Source: Prevotella sp. (GTDB taxonomy: Bacteria > Bacteroidota > Bacteroidia > Bacteroidales > Bacteroidaceae). Taken from it: 64,000 bases of DNA. The notes under the pieces were generated by a model that ran no database searches, was not told the DNA's origin, and was given only the letters and a program-made list of their open reading frames with translations. Location of the stretch: assembly GCA_017619375.1 (NCBI GenBank), contig JAFZSL010000046.1:1-64000 (forward strand). Direction: 5' to 3'. This document shows, piece by piece, positions 33,560-42,163 of this stretch (within the stretch, counting starts at the first letter, position 1; every line of letters begins with the position of its first letter). Both the position numbers and the translations under genes were made by a program.

Positions 33560-33607
33560 AGGAAGACCAAGCCCGCGACAGGCATGATGACGATGCTTGC
33601 CGCGGGC
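33560..33607 (-). terminator. Terminator of lutABC
   Basis: GCCCGCG (33571-33577) and CGCGGGC (33601-33607) form the base of a long hairpin that continues through AGGCAT/ATGCTT with one mismatch and one G-U pair. On the minus strand it is followed by a T/C-rich tail ending in CTTTTTAAC. It is 51 bp past the lutC stop codon. Confidence 0.75.
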
Positions 33608-33657
33608 TCTAAGAAATTGCATGAGGGTCTAAAAGTACCAAGAGGTGCCAGATGTTT

Positions 33658-34239
33658 TTACACCAACACGATGGTCGCTGTCCTGGCCGCTTGTGCACCC
33701 ATGACCAGGACTTGTGCGATATCTGCGGTTTTAGAAGGTCCGCTGATAAAAGTTCCATAGCCATAGTCATTGAACTGTATTCGCTTGTAAGCCTCATGCA
33801 TGTTGTTGACGATTTCCGTTTTCTTGAGAAGGATGATGAGGTTTTCCGAAATGAAGCATACCGCCTTCTCCTCCATGGTCTGAGGCACCCATACGCAAGC
33901 ATTCTCAGCCACTCCGAAAACGCCCTTGATGACGCCAACATCCGTGCCATTGAGGGCTTGTGGCGAACCGATGGTGTCGGGATTTCTTGTGGCAATGGTC
34001 ACCTCCTCAAGGTTGCTGGCTATTTCCTTGGCATCGGGGAAGAGTTCCCTCACCAACGTATCGATGTCTTTTCCTGGCTGCAATTCGATGACCTTCCCTC
34101 CCACGCTCTCCGTCATGGATATGAATTGCACGAGAGGGTCTGGATAAGTGATGCCCTTGATGTCGTCGAGCGAGGGCATGTCGAATTTCTCCTTCACGTT
34201 TTTCCTGAATCTTGACAGGATATCTTCTTTGTTGCTCAT
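33658..34239 (-). CDS. lutC: LUD domain protein LutC (L-lactate utilisation)
   Basis: A 193-residue LUD-domain protein, the third component of the LutABC iron-sulfur L-lactate oxidase that converts lactate to pyruvate. The sequence shows 'VIKGVFGVAENACVWV' and, near the C-terminus, 'YGTFISGPSKTADIAQVLVMGAQ', the most conserved LutC block. It contains no Fe-S cysteine cluster, as expected. It follows lutB by 13 bp and is followed by a terminator. Confidence 0.88.
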   Translation of the reverse strand: MSNKEDILSRFRKNVKEKFDMPSLDDIKGITYPDPLVQFISMTESVGGKVIELQPGKDIDTLVRELFPDAKEIASNLEEVTIATRNPDTIGSPQALNGTDVGVIKGVFGVAENACVWVPQTMEEKAVCFISENLIILLKKTEIVNNMHEAYKRIQFNDYGYGTFISGPSKTADIAQVLVMGAQAARTATIVLV

Positions 34240-34252
34240 AATTTCCTATTTT

Positions 34253-35623
34253 TCAGTTGACCTTGCCTTTCTTAAACAACTCTTGGAACGAGTTTTTAGG
34301 GAATCTCATCATCTTGTGCCCATCAGCCCAGGGGTTGAGTCCACATTCCATGAGGAACGACGGCACCCAATTGGCCAATGGTGCGAATTTCATGGCAGTG
34401 TTATAAAGTCCGCTGCTTCCGAAGAGCATCTTCATCCCCTTGCACATGCGTTTCTTGTCCTTGTTGGCGGTACCGAAATCATCGAGTTGCTGCCTCCATT
34501 TGTACACTTGGTCACCGAGGTCGATTTTCACCGGGCAAACCGTCTGGCAGCTGAGACACAGGGTGCAAGCCGAAACATTTCCACTGTGGAGGTTGACATC
34601 CCTGAGCATGCCAAGGTTGATGCCCACAGGTCCTGGAATGAAATAAGAATAGGAATATCCCCCACTTCTCCTATACACAGGGCAGGTGTTCATGCATGAG
34701 CCGCATCTGATGCATTTGAGTATCTCCCAATGCTCGGGATTGGCCACCCATTCGCTTCTTCCATTGTCCACGAGGACGATGTGCATTTTCTGTGCGGTAG
34801 GCCTTGCCTTTCTAAAATGGCTGGTGTAAGTCGTGGTGGGTTGGCCTGTTCCAGCCCTGCAAAGCATTCTCTGGAATACGGCGAGGCAGTCGTAGTTGGG
34901 GATGACCTTCTCCAGTCCTATTGCAACGATATGAAGTTTGGGACACGATGTGCTCATGTCAGCGTTTCCTTCATTGGTGCATACGACGATGTCACCGGTA
35001 GCAGCGATGCCGAAGTTGGCTCCAGTCATGCCAGCGTCGGCAGTAAGGAATTCATTCCGGAGACTAAGTCTTGCCTTATAGGTAAGGTATGTAGGGTCGT
35101 GGTTTCCTTTATCTGTACCCAACTTTTCTTCAAAAAGTTCCCCCACGTCATCATGGTTGAGGTGGATGGCCGGCATGACGATATGGCTTGGCTTCTGCCC
35201 CTTGAGTTGTATGATGCGCTCACCCAAGTCGGTTTCCACCACCTCGATACCGTTTATCTCCAAGAAGGGATTCATCTCGCACTCCTCGGTGAGCATGCTC
35301 TTGCTTTTGACCAATTTCTTGACCTTGTGCTCCCTGAGTATTTCGAGTACGATTTTGTTGAACTCCTCGGCATCCTTTGCCCAATGTACGATACATCCAT
35401 TCTTCTCTGCATTGGTAGAGAATTGCTCCAGGTATTCATCCAAGTGTGAGATGGTGTGCTTCTTGATGGCCGAGGCCTTTTCCCTCAATTGCTCCCACTC
35501 GTCAAGTCCCAATGCCATTTTGTCACGCTTGGTGCGCACTCCCCAGAAAGTGGCATCGTGCCAATGTGCATACTTCTGGTTCTTCAAGAACTCTTTTGCT
35601 TTTTTGGAATGTGGTGTACTCAT
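34253..35623 (-). CDS. lutB: LutB iron-sulfur protein (L-lactate utilisation)
   Basis: A 456-residue protein with an N-terminal LUD domain (about 60-290, with 'LTADAGMTGANFGIAATGDIV') and a ferredoxin-like domain holding two [4Fe-4S] sites: 'CIRCGSCMNTCPVY' (near 305-320) and 'CTLCLSCQTVCPVK' (near 355-370). A DUF3390-like C-terminus completes the family layout. The start at 35623 overlaps the lutA stop codon (ATGA) and gives the usual N-terminus; an upstream in-frame extension runs into lutA and is not used. Confidence 0.9.
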   Translation of the reverse strand: MSTPHSKKAKEFLKNQKYAHWHDATFWGVRTKRDKMALGLDEWEQLREKASAIKKHTISHLDEYLEQFSTNAEKNGCIVHWAKDAEEFNKIVLEILREHKVKKLVKSKSMLTEECEMNPFLEINGIEVVETDLGERIIQLKGQKPSHIVMPAIHLNHDDVGELFEEKLGTDKGNHDPTYLTYKARLSLRNEFLTADAGMTGANFGIAATGDIVVCTNEGNADMSTSCPKLHIVAIGLEKVIPNYDCLAVFQRMLCRAGTGQPTTTYTSHFRKARPTAQKMHIVLVDNGRSEWVANPEHWEILKCIRCGSCMNTCPVYRRSGGYSYSYFIPGPVGINLGMLRDVNLHSGNVSACTLCLSCQTVCPVKIDLGDQVYKWRQQLDDFGTANKDKKRMCKGMKMLFGSSGLYNTAMKFAPLANWVPSFLMECGLNPWADGHKMMRFPKNSFQELFKKGKVN

Positions 35624-36357
35624 AGTCCTGCTGCTAAAATTTCTACTGCATGAATGAATTGGATATCCAGGCCGCGTTTTTTCGCGACCCCAGCCATGTG
35701 CATGAGGCATGAGCAGTCGGGGCCGGTGACAAACTCCGCGCCAGTCTCAATATGGCGCTTCACCTTGTCCTCACCCATCTGGGCCGACACCGCCGTCTCC
35801 TCCACGGAGAACATGCCTCCGAACCCGCAACACTCGTCCGCTCTTTCAGGCTCTACGACGGTGATGCCTTTCTTCAGTTCAAGCAAATCCTTGATTTTAT
35901 TGAACTTACCTACGTTCATCTCGCTGGGAGAGCTGAGTCCAAGTTCCCTCACACCATGACATGAATTGTGTAAGCTGACCTTATGTTCGAATGCCCCAGG
36001 CAGACTCTTCACCTTGACGACATCATGCAGGAATTCCACAACGTCCATGGCTTTCTCTGCTGTGACACATTTTTTCTTTCCTTCAAGCAAACGTGGATAG
36101 TTGATTTTCACGAACGCGGTGCAGCTGACGGAAGGGGCGACGACATATTCGAACTCTTTGAACATATCCTCGAACTTCTCGGCTAACGGGACAGCCATTT
36201 TCTCAAAGCCAGCATTGGCCATGGGCTGTCCGCAACAAGTCTGGTTGAGCGGATAAGTGACGTCCAGCCCAAGATGCTTCAGCAGCTTGTATGTCGCAAC
36301 GCCCACTTGTGGATAAACGGCATCGACATAGCATGGAATAAACAAACCGATTTTCAT
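35620..36357 (-). CDS. lutA: LutA Fe-S oxidoreductase subunit (L-lactate utilisation)
   Basis: A 245-residue protein with two CCG (heterodisulfide-reductase-like) domains: 'NQTCCGQPMANAGF' near residue 40 and 'DECCGFGGMFSVEE' near residue 185, with accompanying cysteines in 'FIPCYVDAVYP' and 'LHNSCHGVRELG'. With LutB and LutC it forms the cytosolic lactate-oxidising complex. It is the first gene of lutABC, has a consensus promoter and overlaps lutB by 4 bp. No lactate permease or LutR regulator is adjacent. Confidence 0.9.
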   Translation of the reverse strand: MKIGLFIPCYVDAVYPQVGVATYKLLKHLGLDVTYPLNQTCCGQPMANAGFEKMAVPLAEKFEDMFKEFEYVVAPSVSCTAFVKINYPRLLEGKKKCVTAEKAMDVVEFLHDVVKVKSLPGAFEHKVSLHNSCHGVRELGLSSPSEMNVGKFNKIKDLLELKKGITVVEPERADECCGFGGMFSVEETAVSAQMGEDKVKRHIETGAEFVTGPDCSCLMHMAGVAKKRGLDIQFIHAVEILAAGL

Positions 36358-36402
36358 GTATTATAAATGTTATAAGGATGTAGTGTTTTTGCTTCAGTTC
36401 TG

Positions 36403-36433
36403 CAAATATAACGAAATAATTGGAGAAAGCAAA
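36403..36433 (-). promoter_or_regulatory. Promoter of lutABC
   Basis: On the minus strand TTTG (36430-36433) and TATATTTG (36403-36410) have a 19-nt spacer. The leader to the lutA start at 36357 is about 40 nt. Confidence 0.82.
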
Positions 36434-36523
36434 TGTTTTTTCCAAAATCTTTTTAAAAATGTGAAAAATGGTTGTTGCGTCAATCTTGTTATACAGAATT
36501 ATTTGTACTTTTTGACTTCGTCC

Positions 36524-36590
36524 AAAGTACTCTCGTTCGGAAAAACTCAAAAACTTTTGGTTTTTCGCTCACTTAATCGTACTTTTGCCC
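36524..36590 (+). repeat. Palindromic promoter-carrying element, copy 2
   Basis: Outer arms AAAGTAC (36524-36530) and GTACTTT (36579-36585) enclose an inner hairpin AAAAAC-TCAAAA / TTTTGG-TTTTT (about 36541-36565). The joints TCTCGTTCGG and CGCTCACTTAATCG closely match those of copy 1 at 24-90, while the stems differ. The right side contains the promoter of the DUF4105 gene: TTTG (36556-36559), 20 nt, TACTTTTG (36580-36587), only 4 nt before the start codon at 36592. Confidence 0.65.
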
Positions 36591-36591
36591 T

Positions 36592-37803
36592 ATGAAATAC
36601 GACAAGATACGCCATTGGCTACCATTTCTCCTTGCTTTTTGGCTGCTCCCAACCCCAAGCCACGGCATCATCCCCACCGATTCGGTGGACATCAGTTTGC
36701 TCACCTGTTCCCCACACGACGAAGTGTATGCACTTTACGGGCATACCGCCTTGCGCATAGTCGACCACACGACAAGTGAAGACATCGCCGTCAATTATGG
36801 TGTTTTCAGTTTCGAGCAACCACATTTCGCAGCCCGTTTCGTCTTCGGTCTCACCGACTACCAGATGGGTGTCTGCCCTTTTGAACTTTTTTGTCGCGAA
36901 TATGCCTACGAGGGACGTTCGGTGACAGAGCAGGTCCTTCAGCTCACCCCTGCGGAGAAAGAGCGCATCGTGGCAGCCATCATAGAGAACAGCCGTCCTG
37001 AAAACTTGGTTTACCGTTACAACTTCTTTTACGACAATTGCACCACCCGCGCCCGCGACATGGTGGTGAGCCATCTCGATGGCGAGGTGCATTATGCAAG
37101 CAGCGAGGATAGCACGGCCACCTTCCGTAGCATGACGCACGACTTCAACAACGACCACGTTTGGGCGCGTTTCGGCAATGACATGCTGCTTGGCCTTCAA
37201 GCCGACCAACCCACCACGCGCAGCGAGCGGCAGTTCCTGCCATCCAATTTGGAATCAGACTTCTCCCATGCCTTGGTATCCCGTCACGACGGCACATCCA
37301 TGCCCCTGGTGCGCCAAACCACCAAGGTATTGGAAGCCATCCCTTCAACCCCGACATCCGAATTCCCCTTGCGTCCCCGCACTTGTTTCTGGCTCTTGTT
37401 TGCATTGACCGTCGTCATCACCGCCATGGAGATTCTTCTCCATCGCAAGATGTGGCTATACGATGCACTGTTGCTGTTTGTCGCAGGCATTGCAGGCCTG
37501 GTGCTTTCGCTGATGCTTTTCTCCCAACACCCAACCGTTAGGATCAATCTTCAGATGTTGGTGCTCAATCCCCTACCCTTGTCCCTGGCCGTCCCCATCG
37601 TCAAGAAGGAAATTCGCGGTGGCCATCATTGGTGGTGGACCATATGGGGCGTTTTGTGCATCCTGTTCTTTTTCGGAGCCTTCTTACAAGACTACGCAGA
37701 GGGTATGTTGATTTTGGCATCATCTTTGCTATTAAGATGTGTAGCCAATAGTCGTCTGATGGCATCCTTCACCCCTTCAAAGACGACAAAAGCCACCAAA
37801 TAG
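36592..37803 (+). CDS. DUF4105 membrane protein (Lnb-like lipoprotein N-acyltransferase candidate)
   Basis: A 403-residue envelope protein. Residues 1-24 form a signal sequence. The extracytoplasmic DUF4105 domain (about 28-255) shows 'HDEVYALYGHTALRIVD' (conserved His) and 'YNFFYDNCTTRARDMV' (conserved Cys), giving a plausible Cys-His pair. Four to five membrane helices follow at about 262-282, 290-310, 317-335 and 345-385. DUF4105 includes Lnb, reported as the lipoprotein N-acyltransferase of Bacteroides; I place this protein in that family but cannot show the same activity. The start codon lies only 4 nt after the -7 box, so the transcript would be nearly leaderless. Confidence 0.72.
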   Translation: MKYDKIRHWLPFLLAFWLLPTPSHGIIPTDSVDISLLTCSPHDEVYALYGHTALRIVDHTTSEDIAVNYGVFSFEQPHFAARFVFGLTDYQMGVCPFELFCREYAYEGRSVTEQVLQLTPAEKERIVAAIIENSRPENLVYRYNFFYDNCTTRARDMVVSHLDGEVHYASSEDSTATFRSMTHDFNNDHVWARFGNDMLLGLQADQPTTRSERQFLPSNLESDFSHALVSRHDGTSMPLVRQTTKVLEAIPSTPTSEFPLRPRTCFWLLFALTVVITAMEILLHRKMWLYDALLLFVAGIAGLVLSLMLFSQHPTVRINLQMLVLNPLPLSLAVPIVKKEIRGGHHWWWTIWGVLCILFFFGAFLQDYAEGMLILASSLLLRCVANSRLMASFTPSKTTKATK

Positions 37804-37833
37804 CCTTACAGGACTAAAATGAGCGCAATAAAA

Positions 37834-37864
37834 TTGGCATTATGAAATAAAATGTGTAATTTTG
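37834..37864 (+). promoter_or_regulatory. Promoter of secA
   Basis: TTG (37834-37836) and TAATTTTG (37857-37864) are spaced by 20 nt, close to consensus. The secA start is 39 nt downstream of the -7 box. Confidence 0.65.
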
Positions 37865-37903
37865 CGCGATTATTGGAAACAACCATCAAAACAAGATAAA
37901 AAA

Positions 37904-40900
37904 ATGGGATTTTTAAAAATTTTGCAATCCGTGTTCGGCAACAAGTCCTCAAGAGACATGAAGCTGATTCAACCGATTGTAGAGAGTGTGAAAGCCGTAT
38001 ATCCTGAGATAGAAGCACTGAGCCACGACGAGCTTCGTGCCCGCACGAAGGAAATTCAACGTTTTGTTCAAGACTCCGCCAAGGAAGAGCGTGCAAAAGT
38101 GGAGGAGCTTAAGGCCAAGATAGAGGACACTCCCATCGACGAGCGCAAGCCCATCTTCGACCAAGTGGACAAGATAGAGAAGGACATCTTGGAAATCTAC
38201 GAGAAGGCTCTCAATGAAGTACTCCCCGTAGCATTCAGCATCGTGAAGGAAACCGCCCGTCGTTTCACAGAGAACGAGGAAATCGTGGTGACCGCCAACG
38301 ATTTCGACCGTGAGTTGGCCACCACGAAAGACTTTGTCCGCATAGAAGGCGACAAGGCCATTTACACCAGCCATTGGTTAGCTGGCGGCAACGACATGCG
38401 CTGGGACATGATCCACTATGACGTGCAACTTTTCGGTGGTGCAGTGCTCCACCAAGGCAAGATCGCCGAGATGGCCACCGGTGAAGGTAAGACCTTGGTC
38501 GCCACGCTTCCGGTATTCCTGAACGCCTTGACTGGCAATGGCGTGCATGTGGTGACCGTGAACGACTACCTTGCCAAGCGTGACTCAGAATGGATGGGTC
38601 CGCTATATATGTTCAATGGTCTCTCGGTGGATTGCATCGACAAGCACAGGCCTAATTCCAATGAGCGTCGCAAGGCTTATCAGGCCGATATCACTTTCGG
38701 CACCAACAACGAGTTTGGTTTCGACTACCTTCGCGACAACATGGCCATATCCCCCAACGACCTGGTGCAACGCGCCCACAACTACGCCATCGTTGACGAG
38801 GTGGACTCCGTGCTCATTGACGACGCCCGCACACCGCTCATCATCTCCGGTCCTGTGGAGCGCGGCGACGACCAGATGTTCGAGGAATACCAACCCCTTG
38901 TGGAGAAACTGGTCAACGCCCAACGCAAACTGGCTACGGAATACCTTGCCGATGCCCGCCAGAAGATTACGAAAGGCAACGAAACCAACGACAAAGTCAT
39001 GCTGGCGGAAGGATTCCTCTCCCTCTTCCGTTCCCACAAGGCTCTTCCAAAGAACAAAGCCCTCATCAAATACCTTTCAGAAGAAGGCATCAAGGCAGGC
39101 ATGCTCGCCACAGAAGAGGAATACATGCAAAACAACAACCGCCGCATGCCTGAGGCTGTCGCCCCCCTCTTCTTCGTCGTTGACGAGAAAATCAACTCCG
39201 TGGACCTGACTGACAAAGGCACTGACTGGCTTGCCAAGCAAGTGAACGACAAGGACCTCTTCATCCTTCCCGACATCACCGGTCAAATGTCAGAATTGGA
39301 GAACCGCATGGACCTTTCCCCCGAGGACAAGCTCAAGCTCAAGGATGAATACATGAGCCATTATGCCGTCCAAAGCGAGCGTGTCCATACGCTTCAGCAG
39401 TTGCTGAAAGCCTACACGATGTTCAACAAGGACGACGAATATGTGGTAATAGACGGCGAGGTGAAGATTGTGGACGAGCAGACCGGACGTATCATGGAAG
39501 GTCGCCGTTGGAGCGATGGCCTGCACCAAGCCGTGGAAGCCAAGGAACATGTGAAAGTGGAGGCCGCCACGCAGACCTATGCCACCATCACCCTTCAGAA
39601 CTACTTCCGCATGTATCACAAGTTGGCCGGCATGACCGGTACCGCCATCACCGAGGCTGGCGAGTTCTGGGACATCTACAAACTCGACGTAGTGGAGATT
39701 CCCACCAACAAGCCCGTGATTCGCAACGACATGAACGACCGTGTATACAAGACTCAGCGTGAAAAGTACCGTGCCGTGATAGAGGAAATCATAGCCATGC
39801 GCAACCAAGGCCGTCCCACCCTTGTGGGTACCACGTCGGTGGAGATTTCCGAACTGCTCTCCCGCATGTTGAACATGAACAACATTCCCCACAACGTGCT
39901 TAACGCGAAGTTGCACCAGAAAGAGGCCGACATCGTTGCCCAAGCCGGTCGCAGCACCGACGGCAAGGGAGCTGTCACCATCGCCACCAACATGGCCGGC
40001 CGTGGTACCGATATCAAGCTCACCCCCGAGGTGAAAGCTGCCGGCGGTCTCGCCATCATCGGCACCGAGCGCCATGAGAGCCGCCGCGTCGACCGTCAGT
40101 TGCGTGGTCGTTCCGGCCGTCAAGGCGACCCGGGTTCATCCGTGTTCTACGTCTCTTTGGAAGACAAGCTGATGCGTCTTTTCGCTTCAGAACGCATCGC
40201 AAAGGTGATGGACCACCTCGGTTTCGAAGATGGCGAGCGCATAGAGCACAAGATGATCAGCAACAGCATCGAGCGTGCCCAGAAGAAAGTTGAGGAGAAC
40301 CATTTCGGTATCCGTAAGCGCCTTCTGGAATACGACGACGTGATGAACATGCAGCGCAAGATGATTTATGAAAAGCGCCGCCACGCCTTGATGGGCGAGC
40401 GCATCGGTATGGACATCGCCGATATCATGTGGGACCGTGTGACAAGAGTCATCGAAAACAACGCCGGCGACTACCAAGGTTGCCAAGAAGTATTTCTCAA
40501 GACCTTTGCCATGGAGTGTCCGTTCACAGCCAGAGACCTTACAGTCAAAAGTCGCGAGGCTCTCGAAGAAGAGAGTTATGTTGCCGTGATGGACACCTTC
40601 AAGCGTCGTTCCGACCGCATCCACGAGACAGCATGGCCCGTCATCAAGCAGGTGTACGAAGAGCAAGGGCAGATATATGAGCGCATCAACGTGCCCGTCA
40701 CCGACGGCCGCGCCGTGATGAACATCCCCTGCAACCTGAAAGAGGCCTACGACACGCAATGCAAGTCTGTGGTGAAGCAATTCGAGAAAGTTGTGATGCT
40801 GCATATCATCGACGATTTCTGGAAAGAGAACCTACGCTTGCTCGATGAGTTGAAACACAACGTCCAGAACAGCGCCTCCTATGAGCAAAAAGACCCGTTG

Positions 40901-41242
40901 GTGATTTTCAAGATTGAGAGTGCGAAACTATTCGATGATATGATTGATGACATGCACAACCGCACTTGCGAAATCCTCATGCGCGGGCAAATACCACAAC
41001 TGGCTCAACAACAAAATGTGCAGGAAGCCGCACCAGAGCAGCACTCCCAGCGTTATCAGGAGAGCAAGGGCGACGAGATGGTTGACCAGGGGCAGAAGGC
41101 AGCCGCCAGCCACGACACCCGTGAGACTGCACAGCGCCAAGCCCGCCAACCCATCCGCGTGGAGAAACTGCCTGGCCGCAACGACCCATGTCCCTGCGGC
41201 AGCGGAAAGAAATTCAAGAACTGCCATGGTCGGTTGCCATAA
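37904..41242 (+). CDS. secA: Preprotein translocase ATPase SecA
   Basis: A 1112-residue SecA motor that drives secretory proteins through SecYEG. Walker A is '[15 protein letters not shown]' (about 194-208), the Walker B/DEAD-like motif is '[21 protein letters not shown]', and motif VI is '[19 protein letters not shown]'. The C-terminal zinc-binding tail '[18 protein letters not shown]' contacts SecB or the ribosome. It is longer than E. coli SecA (901) owing to insertions typical of Bacteroidetes. The frame is open 14 codons upstream, but the Met at 37904 ('[18 protein letters not shown]') is the usual start. The ABC ATPase follows after 26 bp. Confidence 0.97.
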   Translation: MGFLKILQSVFGNKSSRDMKLIQPIVESVKAVYPEIEALSHDELRARTKEIQRFVQDSAKEERAKVEELKAKIEDTPIDERKPIFDQVDKIEKDILEIYEKALNEVLPVAFSIVKETARRFTENEEIVVTANDFDRELATTKDFVRIEGDKAIYTSHWLAGGNDMRWDMIHYDVQLFGGAVLHQGKIAEMATGEGKTLVATLPVFLNALTGNGVHVVTVNDYLAKRDSEWMGPLYMFNGLSVDCIDKHRPNSNERRKAYQADITFGTNNEFGFDYLRDNMAISPNDLVQRAHNYAIVDEVDSVLIDDARTPLIISGPVERGDDQMFEEYQPLVEKLVNAQRKLATEYLADARQKITKGNETNDKVMLAEGFLSLFRSHKALPKNKALIKYLSEEGIKAGMLATEEEYMQNNNRRMPEAVAPLFFVVDEKINSVDLTDKGTDWLAKQVNDKDLFILPDITGQMSELENRMDLSPEDKLKLKDEYMSHYAVQSERVHTLQQLLKAYTMFNKDDEYVVIDGEVKIVDEQTGRIMEGRRWSDGLHQAVEAKEHVKVEAATQTYATITLQNYFRMYHKLAGMTGTAITEAGEFWDIYKLDVVEIPTNKPVIRNDMNDRVYKTQREKYRAVIEEIIAMRNQGRPTLVGTTSVEISELLSRMLNMNNIPHNVLNAKLHQKEADIVAQAGRSTDGKGAVTIATNMAGRGTDIKLTPEVKAAGGLAIIGTERHESRRVDRQLRGRSGRQGDPGSSVFYVSLEDKLMRLFASERIAKVMDHLGFEDGERIEHKMISNSIERAQKKVEENHFGIRKRLLEYDDVMNMQRKMIYEKRRHALMGERIGMDIADIMWDRVTRVIENNAGDYQGCQEVFLKTFAMECPFTARDLTVKSREALEEESYVAVMDTFKRRSDRIHETAWPVIKQVYEEQGQIYERINVPVTDGRAVMNIPCNLKEAYDTQCKSVVKQFEKVVMLHIIDDFWKENLRLLDELKHNVQNSASYEQKDPLVIFKIESAKLFDDMIDDMHNRTCEILMRGQIPQLAQQQNVQEAAPEQHSQRYQESKGDEMVDQGQKAAASHDTRETAQRQARQPIRVEKLPGRNDPCPCGSGKKFKNCHGRLP

Positions 41243-41268
41243 CCCATCACACATTCATCCAATAGATT

Positions 41269-42039
41269 ATGAAGATAGACATCACGAATCTCCGCAAGAC
41301 ATTTGGCGAAAAAGTGGCGGTTGACATCAACGAATACCATATCGGAAATGGTGAGATGATAGGCCTGGTGGGCAACAATGGTGCAGGAAAGACCACGCTT
41401 TTCCGCCTGATGCTCGACTTGCTGAAAGCAGACCAAGGCACGGTAGAATTTGACATTCCTGCCACTTCCGAGTCCGACCTCTCTTCGCCGGAAGCCAGCC
41501 AAAAGATCAATCCAGCAGAATCAGAGGTGTGGAAGGACTACACTGGAGCCTACGTCGACGATAGTTTCCTCATCGACTTCCTCACCCCCGAGGAATATTT
41601 TGATTTCATCGGCAAGGTGTGCGGCATGGGCAAGGACGAGGTGAACTCCCACGTAAAAGAGTACGAGCACCTGATGGCAGGCGAGATCATGGACCAGAAG
41701 AAACTCATCCGTGACTTCTCTGCAGGCAACAAGCAGAAAATCGGCATCATCGCAGCGCTTCTCAACCGCCCCTCCCTGGTGATTCTTGACGAACCATTCA
41801 ATTTCCTCGACCCATCAAGCCAGAGCATCCTGAAACACGTCTTGACGGAGTACAACCGCAACACAGGCGCCACCATCATCATCAGCAGCCACAACCTGTC
41901 GCATACCATCGACATCTGCCCGCGCATCACCCTGCTGGAACACGGCCATATCGTGAAAGACTTGTCCAACATTGACCACAGCGCTGCAGACGAGTTGAAC
42001 CAATATTTCGACCAACAAGCGGAAAGAATTGATAATTAA
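41269..42039 (+). CDS. ABC transporter ATP-binding protein
   Basis: A 256-residue cytosolic ATPase of the ABC-2 exporter type. Walker A 'GLVGNNGAGKTTLFRLML' (about 32-49), signature 'RDFSAGNKQKIGIIAALL' (a variant of LSGGQ), Walker B 'LVILDEPFNFLD' and the H-loop 'IISSHNLSHT'. No permease gene lies next to it. The most likely partner type is a DUF5687 protein such as the one at 1018-2544. It ends 26 bp before a strong bidirectional terminator. Confidence 0.85.
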   Translation: MKIDITNLRKTFGEKVAVDINEYHIGNGEMIGLVGNNGAGKTTLFRLMLDLLKADQGTVEFDIPATSESDLSSPEASQKINPAESEVWKDYTGAYVDDSFLIDFLTPEEYFDFIGKVCGMGKDEVNSHVKEYEHLMAGEIMDQKKLIRDFSAGNKQKIGIIAALLNRPSLVILDEPFNFLDPSSQSILKHVLTEYNRNTGATIIISSHNLSHTIDICPRITLLEHGHIVKDLSNIDHSAADELNQYFDQQAERIDN

Positions 42040-42163
42040 TAATTTATAATTAACAATTTATAATTGAAGTACTGATTGGGGGGGCAACCCCGAATCAGTA
42101 CTTCTTTTTTCGACCATACGCGTATTAGCCAATTATAAATTTTTAATTATTAATTCTTAATTG
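42024..42163. repeat. AT-rich inverted repeat flanking a terminator
   Basis: An A/T-only-like block (about 42028-42066, built of AATTGATAATT, AATAATTTATAATT and AACAATTTATAATTG pieces) and its imperfect inverse (about 42130-42163) flank the hairpin at 42066-42104. The right arm runs into the end of the GH2 gene (stop at 42143), so it partly encodes that protein's C-terminus. Confidence 0.6.
42066..42110. terminator. Bidirectional terminator between the ABC ATPase and GH2 genes
   Basis: GAAGTACTGATT (42066-42077) pairs perfectly with AATCAGTACTTC (42093-42104), extended by inner G/C pairing, and is followed by TTTTTT. Confidence 0.9.

Noticed and set aside
35624..35710. Upstream extension of LutB
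   Set aside because: It overlaps the lutA coding region by a further 87 bp; the ATGA overlap start at 35623 is the normal arrangement.
39290..40123. 277-codon minus-strand frame inside secA
   Set aside because: SecA on the plus strand has all its motifs through this stretch; the antisense frame is a by-product of GC-rich codon use.
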